64,000 nt of DNA, from positions 9,051,832-9,115,831 of the forward strand of contig JAJLRJ010000013.1 in the NCBI GenBank assembly GCA_024195265.1. Direction: 5' to 3'. The stretch's first letter is position 1. Each line of letters starts with the position of its first letter. A program made the translations under genes and the position numbers. The notes beneath the pieces were generated by a model that made no database searches, was not told the origin of the DNA, and was given only the letters and a program-made list of their open reading frames with translations. This stretch comes from Dendrophyllia cribrosa. Taxonomy: Eukaryota; Cnidaria; Anthozoa; Scleractinia; Dendrophylliidae. Positions 44,601 through 56,600 of this stretch are shown here, in pieces.

Positions 44601-47600
44601 ATGCTGCTTTTTCCACTCTCTTTGCTTCTTATTGGCGTTTCAAACGGTGAGTTTGAGATTTTAGATTTAGTATATAAACTTGACCTTTATAGTTAGTCAG
44701 GTTCCGATTCACCTTTTTAAGGCCGCGAGCCCAATCAACTAACGTAAAAATTAATGCAAACTGTCTTGCAGTCTAATATTTAGATATTTTCCTATCTATA
44801 TATAATGTTATTTAGTCGATAATTGCTTCTGTTTTGTTTTATTTTACGTCACCGAATTAAATGAATTAATAGAGTCTTCACTTCTCATATTGCAAGTTGA
44901 AAAAAATTGTTTGCTTCTTCACAAAGGATTCTTCGCAGTATAATGTAGCTTTAAATAAAAACATATATAAAATAAATAAATAAAAAGGAATTTCAGTGGA
45001 ATCCACGAGGTAGCTCTTCTTTTCCACTGTTTCCGGATCGAATTGGAATTTGAAAATGTTGGTTTTTGTGGAGGGAGGAAAACTGGTGTACTCGGAGAAA
45101 AAACCCTCGGAGCAAGGACGAAAACCAACAACAAACTCAACCCGTAGCTCCCGGGAATCGAACCCTGGCCACATTGGTGGAAAGCAAGTGCTCTCACCAC
45201 TCCTCCATCCCTGCTCCCCAAAACGCAATGTGTCGGGCAGATCAACTACCCTTTTTCTGTCACCAAACGACAGATATAGGGCAGTTTAAAATTATTTCTC
45301 TTTTTCACCTCATAGCTGACGCAGTCTGTTTCGGAAAGTACGGCTGTTTCAGCCGACGGCCACCGTTTAATAATAGACTGGTGTGGCTCCCAGAGGGACC
45401 ATCCGCTGTGAGAACGACTTTTAATCTGTACACAAGTTACAACAGAGTAGAGGCTAAACTCATCAATGATGACGACGAGGAAAGATTTAGAAGCTCAAGT
45501 TTTGATGTATCGAAAAGAACCATCCTCATCATCCATGGCTTTTTAGGTAAAACAGAATATCTTTTAAAGGGGCTATTACCATGGTGATTTTTTATGTAAT
45601 TTGTCAAACACAAGGAAGTGTTTCATCAGGATATCTAAACACGTGGCATCCCCCCCCCCCCCCCCCTTGTACCGCCAAGGGTTAAACCATGCAGAAATTC
45701 CATCTCTCCCTCCTCCGTCGCTAAAATCTTGCGTGCACCTTCCCCCAAGCTTCGCGAGGTTCTGCCAGACACGTATTTCTAGTTAACTGATATCTCCATT
45801 TTAGTTTCATGAGTTTTTAAAGTAGTGTAGAGATTTCTGGCGTCGATTGTGTAAGGAAGCCTTAACGAGTCGAGGTAAAGATGAATGTCCAAATGTCACT
45901 TAACAAAGTTGATTGCTGGCAAAGGGCGGTTCCACTGTACTTTAATAGCTCTAAAATGTTAAAAATTTTATTTCGTTTTTGTGGCCTAGAAAGTAAAAAC
46001 GGCTGGGCTACACGAATGAAGAAGGCTCTCCTTGAACGTGAAGACTGCAATGTTATATTGGTTGACTGGTCCAAAGGAGCTAAATTCCCGTTCGCACAGG
46101 CTGCTGGGAACACTCGGCTTGTTGGGGCTCAGACAGCTGAGCTTATAATGTTCCTGATTTCCAGTACATATGGTACCCCTGATTTGGCTGAAAACTTCTA
46201 CATTGTGGGCTTTAGCCTTGGAGCTGTAATCGCGGGGTACGCTGGGAGTTATCTTAAGGCAAGAGGAATGATGCTTGGTCGCATAACAGGTAGCGAATCA
46301 TTTATTTCACTCTAAAGAGCAAAATCGGTATCTTTGAAAAGTAATCGATACTCGCAAGGAATATCGCTAGTTAATTGCTTTTAATTACTATTCGAAGCCG
46401 CACATGTAACCATTTGGTAAGAACCTGCGCTCAAGGTGAGAAACTACAAAAGCTCCGTGGTGAGTTAGAAAAATGGACGAACAACAACAAGTTGAGTGTT
46501 TTAATATCTGTTCTCCGATCTGTCTTTGACTTTTACTTTCAAGCATTTACGGCGTGATACTAAAACAAAAAGTCACACTGTGGCAATTGGATTGGGCGGT
46601 GATCTGACACATTGCGCGCATGCTGTCGTATCGCGGAAATAAGTATATAAGCGTTATCGCGTGTCGTTTTGATTTGATAAATAAGTGGTATCGGGCCATG
46701 CAGTATTCCATATCATTTTAGACATAACGTTCGAACCACCCTGTATAGGGTAATAAACAGCACCACGTGAAAAAGCTATCATTTGAATTGTAACACCGTA
46801 GGATTTCATCCATCCAAAGTTGGAACTATACGCGTGGTACAGTATAATAAAAAGAACAACATAAAAGAAAAACTACTGAAGAGCTCGGTTTTGTTTGTAT
46901 GGTCACGAGGTTAGGTTTGACTCAGACACAAAATACAGCTTCCTCTAAATCTCCTATTTGTACGGTTATTAATTTCATGTAACCTTTCAGACTCAAAAAC
47001 ACCGGCAATCATAATGTTTGTATCTATAGAAACAAACTGTCAACGAAGGTCGCATTATTAAAGGGGCAGTATCACGAGGTTCCACGCGCGGCACTGTTCA
47101 CTATTCTTGCACCGGAATTTTGGACATATCACTGTTAAAAGTGATTTTTTCTTTCTTCCGGCTATCAAAACGGATTTTTTGATTCAACAAATACCTCCAC
47201 TTCTCGACGGCCTTTTTGAATTTGCGGAATCAAACTTGAAAACTGGGCCGACGTTTTCAAGTTTCGACCTCGTGATACTGCCCCTTTAAAGCAGCTACCC
47301 CTTATTTCATTTGTGATTGACAAAATGAGGCGTGAAATTAGTAATGGTACTCAAATGGTTTCGAGCTTTTTGAAAGACTCACTTGTGCATGCAAATAAAT
47401 ATGGACAGCCGATTGGTGCAAAATTCAAGAAACAAATTCAGCTTCAAGGCCAACAAAGTTTCTTTCAAGGTCAACAAAGTTTCTTTCAAGGCCAACAAAG
47501 TTTCTTTCAAGGCCAACAAAGTTTCTCTCAAGGCCAACAAAGTTTCTCTCAAGGCCAACAAAGTTTCTCTCAAGGCCAACAAAGTTTCTTTCAAGGCCAA

Positions 47601-50600
47601 CAAAGTTTCTTTTAAGGCCAACAAAGTTTCTTTCAAGGCCAAGGGGAAAAAGATTCAAACTCAATAAAATCAATTCTCGTTCAACAAAGTTTTTTTTTTA
47701 AGATCAAGACTGATATCTATCCAAGCTCAACAAAAAGAGAGGGTCTGGATGGGGGGGTACAAATGTCAGTTGTCAGTTAAAATTTTGGCCATTTGTCAGT
47801 TGTCAGTTAAATTTAAGGCCATTTGTCAGTTGTCAGTTAATTGACTGTTAATAATTAATAAGTAATTTAATTATTTCTTTTTTTATCCAAAATTTAGCTA
47901 ATAAAATGTAAATTGTGTCACTAATTCGAACATTGCTACACTAATAACTTTTTTTTCAAATTTGGAGTTGAAATCATTACAAGTGGCTTTCTATCGTTAC
48001 TCTCCTGCTTGCCCGAGCATAACATTCCTCTCTAACCCTTAGACCCTTAGCTCATCAAAATTCACCTTCAAAATATTTGAAGTATATCGTGAGAAAGACA
48101 AACAAATATCGGAAGAGTTCTTTCTGTTCTTTGTTCGTTTGATTTGATTAGGTTTTGTTTGTCAATGGCTCATTGTGATTGGCTGGGATGAAGTGATCAG
48201 GGAATATTGCACTCGCGCAAATAGGCGCGTTGGGAAGAGAGTAACAAACAAAAATGTTTTCTCCTGTAAAACATGAAACATATCTACTATAAGCGTACCG
48301 TTTACGAATCAAGGCGGAAATGGGCACGTATTGCCGCCCAGATCTTGAAACGGGGACAGGCGCAATATCTTCGTCCTCCCTATCAGAAAAGTCATCTGGC
48401 GTAGGTCGCGCTTCAGCAACTGCCACTGCAACTAGACAGTCGTCCACAAATGTGACTTGTGGTGCATCTCCAATTTTATAAGAATGAACTAGTGAGCAAC
48501 ACGTCTGCGAACTCTTAGAGTTGTAAAATGATTTACTTTCTCCTACGCGTTTCGTGTGACCTAACGCACACTTCGTCAGGGAGTTTTACAATACAACATA
48601 AGTGGCCTGTATAATATACCTACATAAGAGACTAAAATAAATTTTACATTACATAAAACCGCACCTACTAGAGTGGATTTGCGTTTAGGAAACAGGCGAG
48701 GGTGTACAAGGCGCGACATATTTCGTGCGTGACATAACTATTTGGGGACCACAGGTTTAGCTAAAACTGATTTTCTTCTGTACAACGTGAACTGCCAGAA
48801 AAATGCTCAGAATTAAAAAAAAAAGAGATTGAAAATTGAACCGGTAATTTGTTTGAGTATAGTAAACTTTTAATACGATTTTTAAAATACCTTGTGTGAG
48901 CAAAATCGCAGGAAATTAGTCTGTCCACAGATGTTTATTTTTTGCAAAGAGTTATTTTTCTTCGAGCGCGCGAGAGCGAGCGCGGACTGCGACAGTGGCC
49001 GCGAAGCGGGCGCAAAAAATAATATATTTATCTTTCCCCAGGGCCACTCCTTTCCGTTCGCGCGCTTTCAAATCCCCCCGCGGTTTCTATTTTGTTTGCG
49101 ATCTCGACGAACTCTAGACCAAATAGAGGGTCTGTGGACAGACTAGCAGGAAATAAGCCCAGTGACTTGCTCGGTCTGCTCGGCATGAATTAGTATTTTA
49201 TTTGAAGGGGTGAAGTGTTTCGTTTCTATAATATTTTGTTTTTTAGCTGATTTACTGCGTGTTTTAATGCATGAATTTACATATTATCAAACGACACCAC
49301 TAAAATCTGACGTGTAACGATCGCTCCAGGAAAGGTGTTGAGAAGCATGCACACGCGGTGGTTCGCACCGCTGCCGCAAAGCTACAAAATGTAGTTATAT
49401 ACTAGGCTACTGTAATTATAACATAAATAATTTCAAGAAAAATAAATATTACATAGTGCATTACGTGAAAACAACAACGAAAATATTCTGAAAGCGTAGC
49501 AATACCCAGAAGGTTTTCCGGACTAACTGGCATGCTTTTATTTATACCAATACATGTAACAAATACACAATCACTAAGAATACATACTGTTCGTTTCGCT
49601 TCCTAAGTCATACAGCATACTTGGAAGCTCCAGCTTCCACTGGTCGTCCGTTGTGATGGCGAAGTTATCACTTTTTCCTGCCCGGTTTCGGTGCCATCCG
49701 ATAAGCTTTATATCGAAATCTCCAAGGCCGTTAATTTAATTGCGGGCGACCAGCGGAGCCCGCAATCCTAATCTCAACATTGGTTACAAACGCATGCGCG
49801 GCAGTTATATAGCCTTGCAGTGACTCGAATTTAGCAAAAAAAGTCGTCCTTCCAAATATTTGTCCCTAGGGACACTAAGAACCAATGAAATGAAAGGACG
49901 TAATTTGAGCACAGGCGCTTTGACCACGCGAGACAAACACGAAGCAGCAGTCAATTCTTGAGCACAGGCGCTCTGACCGCTAGAAACCAACACCAAGCAG
50001 AAGACAATTCTCACCAAAGCATAAATTTCGCCTTCTTGAAAAATGTCAAGAATCACGTGCAGCTCATGCAGAAGTGGCGGTCCATAAATTGGAATGCACA
50101 CAACACAATTTTATCACGTGGACGACGTCTATTTCGTCGAAGAATCACGTGCAGCTCATGCATAGCTGGCGCGCCGTCCAATCAAAATCGAGCGTGTGAA
50201 CTTGTGATCGGAACGTTTCCTGTTCGTGTCTGTTGTTGTCGGATCGAAATCTTCCGGCCATTGCGAGAGATCTGTGTTCCTCCTTGGCGTTGTCGAACTG
50301 TAGAGCGAGAGCTGTGCGTCCATTGACCTTGGCGTTGATCCATTGAAGACTTGAACTGTAGAGCGAGAGCTGTGCGTCCATTGACCTTGGCGTTGATCCA
50401 TTGAAGACTTGAACTGTAGAGCGATCGAGAGCTGTGCGTCCATTGACCTAAGAGCGAGAGCCTTGTCCTATATCTGCAGGTTAGTAAGGTACTTTACCTA
50501 TTAAGTTTATTGTGAGGTATACAATAACATTTTATGGCTGCTTTTACGTACATAAAGGAAAGCCTTTGATTTTTCGTCGAGCGTGTTTGCATTTTCACAC

Positions 50601-53600
50601 CAGCTGTCACCCACTTCGGTTTGTTTATAAAATATCGGCACAGTTTTGCCACAATTATACCATTGAACCACTTTGTTCACCACGAGACAAGTCAATTGTA
50701 TTGTAACAAGTCAAGCTATCACGGTGAAATCACGGCAAATACAATGTGACCTATCACGATCTGTCACGTGCGAGCGTTCAGTTTCTTTAAGCAGCCAATC
50801 CATAACAATCTAAGTCCAGATCTTTTATTGAAACCAGTATACGTGGTTCCGTTACCTTATGTCTTCATTTAGCTGTTCAGACACGTTAGGAAAGATGCGT
50901 GGTCGTTCTGCCAAATCGGTTCGATGTTATAAAAGAGACAGGGAACCATCAAGGATACCTAAACAAAAATTGTTTCACCTTCTAAAACACAGGCAGAAGA
51001 GAAAACAAATAAAACTTGTTCTCAAAACCAAAATTCCTAGGTCGTCAGCAATTTATTACTTCTACAAAACATTTAAAACTTGGTCTTCAAGACACTGCTT
51101 TGAAAGCTGTTTTTCTTGTTACTACTTTCGCTCAAAGCTAAATATTTCGAAAAAGGTGACAGCTGGTAAACGAACTTTTCAAACCTCTAGGTGTGATAAT
51201 TCAAAGCCATTATTGAAAAAAATTGTACGGCTTAAGCTTTTACCATCGCTTTCTGGTGGCATGAATACAGACAATGCACATTCCTCTCAAATGGGTACAA
51301 GGGCAAGTACTGAAAGCAGTTCTTATGACCGATTGGTTAATAGATTATGCGACAAAGGTTTGCAGGCATTGGATGTTGGTGGTTCTGGTGACTGCTTTTT
51401 CAAAGCAATTTCACATCAGTATTATGGTACTCCAGACCATCATATTGCTGTAAGGCAGGCTGGTGTAAGCTATTTAAAACAACACCCTGATTTGTTTATC
51501 GAGAGTGTGTCTGAGAATTCATGGAAAAGTTATTTGCAAAGAATGGCCACACCAGGCACATGGTGTGACAACATTATCATACAAGCACTAGCAAATCAAC
51601 TTAATTGTGTCATTCATATCATTGAGTCCAGGCTTTCGTGCACACAAGGCTCTACAATTACTCCATCCACTACAGATCAAAATGCAAAAGTATTGTTTGT
51701 TGGTTACATAGAAGACTTGCATTATGTTTCTACAATACCTCATAGTCATACTACTAATAAGAATGCCTTAAAGTATCTAAAATCCAAATTATTACAATGT
51801 GATGAGAAAATTAAGAAGAGAAACCTAGCCAGGCGAGATGCTTGGCAGAGAAAAAGGAAACAAGAGCAAACTACAAGGAATATTGCAAAAAAAGTGAAAA
51901 AGACCTGTGATAAGAAACAGTACTTATTAACTTTTGATGCAGAAAAACATGGAGATATTCACAAACAAGACTGGGCAAAACAAAACATAACTAAATTCCA
52001 TAATTCCAATAATTATAACATTTACCAATGCAAAGTTTGTTTTGAAGCCTGGCCATTAAGAGTGGCACCAAAATGTCCACAAAATTATACATGTTCGAGG
52101 TGCTCAAGAGAAAAAGAGTCACCAAAAAAATTCTCCAAGGAAAACTTTATGATACCCTCAGCAGTACCCACACAACTTTCTGGTTTAACGCAGGTAGAAG
52201 AAATGTTAATTGCTAAAGCTCTTCCTATAATGCATATTTATATCAAACCAGGAGGACAAAGAGGATATTCTGGACATACAATAAATCTACCTCAAAATGT
52301 CAGTGAATTGGCTCAATCACTTCCAAGATACCCTAAAGATTTATCAATAATTATTGTTAGAGCTAAAGGAAAGGGAAATTTTGTTAAAAACTTTTCAGTA
52401 AGAAGGCAAGTGGTATCAGATGCAATTCACTGGCTCATTAAAAATAATCCACATTATTCAGACATTGAATTAAATTATAACGCATTAAATTCTTTACCGG
52501 AAAATGATGTTCCCAGTGAACTTCTTTCAATAGAAACAGATGACACTACAACAGATGATAATACAACTCCCCTCCCAGATTTTGGTCCTGTTGCTAGTGA
52601 AGAAGATATTGTTTATGACAGTAATACAGATTCTTCAAGTTTTCTACCTGTAAATGACACCCACCAACAAGAAATTGATTTCATTCGTAACAATCTTTCC
52701 CAGGGACAAATAAACTGGCCGACTTTAGGTAATAGCCCATTAAATGAGTATGTCACTCCATATTTAGCCACAATGGCATTTCCAACATTGTTTTCTGATG
52801 GTAAAGGAGATCCAACAAATCCTGCAATTTTAAAAAATGTAACTCTGAAAGAAAAGGTTAAACATCTAATAAAATTTGCAGAGAAAAAAGACAGTAAATG
52901 GATTTATCGTTTTGCAAATCATCCTAGATTTTCATACTGGGCTTTAAACATGATTCAGCGTAAACAAATTTTACAACAAACTGGAATTTTTTTAAAACAA
53001 ATCCTGGAGAACAACATTTAACTATGGAAGAACTGAGAGAAATGGTTAACAATAATAATACAAACCTTTTTCTGAACAAGCTGTCCCGTTACGTCACTAA
53101 CATAACTGGATCAGATGCTTATTGGTACAAAGCAAAAGAGGATTTAAAAGCAATCATTCAGCATGCTGGACCGCCAACATTCTTTTTCACATTTTCAGCA
53201 GCAGATATGCATTGGCCAGAATTGCATTTTCTTTTTGGAAATGAAAGAGATGAAGGGATTACAGGTAGCTTATCTGAAATAAGACGCAACAATGTTATTA
53301 ACAATTCCCATATTGTTGATTGTTTTTTTACTGAACGCTTGAAAAAGTTTATTAAACACTGGCTATATGATTCACTTGATGCAAAATGGCACTGGTATAG
53401 ATTTGAGTATCAATCTAGAGGAAGCATTCATTGCCATGGTGTTGCTAAACTGAACAATGATCCAGGCCTGTGCAAGTTGAGTGAAACTGCACTTAATGGT
53501 TATTTGGCAGAGAATAGTAAAGATAATGCTACCAGTACAATAGTAAATGAGGGTAAAATGGCTACCAAAAAGATCTGTCAATATGTTGATTGGCTCTTGT

Positions 53601-56600
53601 CTACATGTAACCCAAATCCTCCAGATAATGGTCTGTGGATAAAGCCTTCTATTCATCCATGTCAGGAATACCACAAAAATATCAAAGATTCTGACAGTGA
53701 CTATATTGATCTGTTGAATATGGTTCAAAGACACACTCGTTGTAGTACAAGTTATTGTTTAAGGAAAAAGCACAATGAAACAGAACCAAAATGTAGATTT
53801 CACTTTCCATTTGAAACTTGTACAAAAACGTCATTGCATTTTGAGCTTATTCATTCAAAAGACAACACATCAAAATACAAAGTTCAAGTAACTACAAAAA
53901 GGAATGATTCCAGAGTAAACAACCACCAGCGCTTTCAACTCCAAGGCTGGAGGGCAAATTGTGATATTCAAATTGTTATAGACTACCATGCATGTGTGGA
54001 GTACTTAGCAAAATATGCAGCAAAAAGTGAAACCAAATCACATCTCCTTAAGCAAGCATTTAGTACCATTGTGCATAACTCTCAAGTGAATACCAATGCT
54101 TCATCCATAATTAAGAAAACTGTTATGAAAACACTTGGCCAAAGAGATTTTTCTGCACAAGAGACAATGCACCATTTACTGTCCTTAAACCTTCTAAGCT
54201 CATCCTTTAATGTAGTTCCTATAAGCTTAAATGGTTCACGCAGACTTAATATCACAACACAGCCTGATGATAGAGCAACAACAGACAGTTTGCTTGATGC
54301 CTACGCTGAACGTGACAAATATCAAGGCACTGTAGCATGTGACTTACGTAATTTAAATTATCTTCAATTTGCAATGAAATATCGCCTTGTCAATGGAAAA
54401 TTAGTAGATCAACCAGATAATGTAGTACCAAGAGTTTATCCCACATACTCATCAAATCCCAAAAGTACAAATTTTGGTTTATACTGTAAATACCAATTGC
54501 TAAGATATAAGCCTTGGAAAAACAAACAGGAAGATGCATGGGGAAACCAAGAACATAATAATGACGTGTTTATTTCACAGTGGAAAAGTTTTTTGCAAAC
54601 AGACTATGCAAAACAACATGTGCCTGATTGGCATGGAAAACTGGAAGACATACAATCTATCTGCGATAATGAACAAAATCAAAATTACATAGAACCAGAA
54701 CAACAACGAGAAGAATGGATGGTTCTAGCAGACTTCATTCACACAGCTAATTCAAACGAATTTGACACCTTATCAGAAAATGACTGGCACAGCTACAGTT
54801 ATCCATACACTCCACAACAACCATTAGAAATGGCTTCTTGGATAAATTCAACAAAGCAGTATTATGAAAGTCAAGTTCAAAACTGCAATGTAGACATAAA
54901 TACTTTTAGTAGCATGCAGTCACTTGCTTACAATATTGTAAAAGACCATTTTGAAAACCCAAACCCTCAGTCACCCTTGCATTTGATAATAAATGGCTTT
55001 GCTGGAACAGGTAAAAGTTACCTCATCAGCGCATTAAGAAATCTCATGCAGCAAAATTGTACTGTAACAGCAACTACTGGCAAAGCTTCATTCAATATTA
55101 ATGGCATAACTGTCCATTCACTTCTTAACTTACCTGTTGGTGCCAGAGGAAACACAGATTTGAAAGGGCAAGCACTTGTAAGATTGCAAGATAAACTACA
55201 AAACATTAAATATATACTTATTGATGAATACTCTATGCTTGGACAAACGTTGCTTGGCTGGATTGATAAACGTTGTAGACAGGCAACTGGGCAACAGGAT
55301 GAAGTATTTGGAAATGTATCAATTATTTTAATAGGCGACCCTGCTCAATTACCACCTGTTGCAGACAAACCTTTGTATCATGCGAAACCATCAGGGGTAA
55401 TAGGTGAACAAGGCCATCTTGCATATTTGATGTTTGACAAAGTGGTAAAGCTCTCTGAAAATCAACGTGTGCAAGGTTCAAACCCAGAACAGGTTTCTTT
55501 TAAACAATTGTTAGAGCGTCTCAGAAATGGAGATTCAACTCAAGAAGACTGGCAACTTCTTCTTTCTCGCCAGCCATCAGCTGTTCCAAATCTAAGTGAA
55601 TTTGAAAATGAAATGAGACTGTTTTATGGCAATGATCAAGTTGCTACTTATAATTATGATCAACTATTAAAACTTCGTCAACCAATAGCTCAAATTGACG
55701 CTCGTCATTCCTCTTCCATTGCAAAGGCTGTATCTCCTGAAGAAATGCGCGGATTAGTTCCAACCTTATTCTTAGCTACAAAAGCTTCTGTCATGCTAAC
55801 TATGAATTTGTGGTCAGAGGTTGGACTTTGTAATGGAGCAACAGGAAAAGTAATAGATATCATTTATGCAGACAACCACTCGCCACCAAACCTACCTGTA
55901 GCAGTAATAGTTCAGTTTGACCATTACACAGGACCATCATTTATTGACACTTTACCAAAATGTGTTCCAATTCCTCCTGTTACTATTACTTCTAAGTCCC
56001 TCGAAACATTTCATGAAAGACAGCAATTACCATTGAAGCTTGCATCGATATTGGACCAAGTGAAAAAGCAGCAGGAATTACATATGTTGCCATAAGCAGA
56101 GTTCGATCACTCAAATCTTGCATAATCGAGCCAATGACATTTGAGCGCTTAACAAGTATTAAAAAATCTTCTCAATTTCAATTTAGGCTAATGGAAGAAA
56201 ATCGCTTGGATAAATTAGCAGAAGATACAAAAACTCTTTTTACAAAGACGTAATTTATATTTCTTGTGTTCTTTTAAACCAACAACATAACCTTATTACA
56301 ATGTGGAAATAAAGAATTTGTATGAAAGTTACAACAAGGATTTCGCATGGTGGCCATAAGTAAACTTTCCACTTCAGAAAATGTCCGTTAGGACCTTCAA
56401 CTGTATTAAATTTTGAAGTGTTTTTATTTATTTATTTTTATTATAACAACGACACATGATTGGAATAATTCTGTTGTAAGTTAAATTCCTAAATTATCAA
56501 AACAATATTTATCATTCTAGAATTCATTGGGTAAAACTTTTAGTTAACTAACACATCCTTTTCTCTATCAGAAAATACTGTAATTCAAAGTACAAACAAA

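Larger units (their letters stand above)
47840..50290. other. 5' flank inside the Helitron-bearing unit
   Basis: No certain gene. An open frame 48447-48148 (minus, 99 codons, [20 protein letters not shown]) has an acidic stretch and no family I recognise. A hammerhead motif lies at 48522 and a MITE at 48917. Two direct repeats, GAATCACGTGCAGCTCATGC (50052, 50142) and GAGCACAGGCGCT (49907, 49959), precede the tandem array at 50296. Confidence 0.45.

Noticed and set aside
47313..47673. Several overlapping open frames of 80-100 codons on both strands
   Set aside because: They are produced by the 21-bp satellite, which is open in most frames. Repeating peptides such as FKANKVS have no gene context.
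50145..50443. Minus-strand frames with repeated DAQLSLYSS peptides
   Set aside because: They come from the 58-bp tandem array before the Helitron gene.
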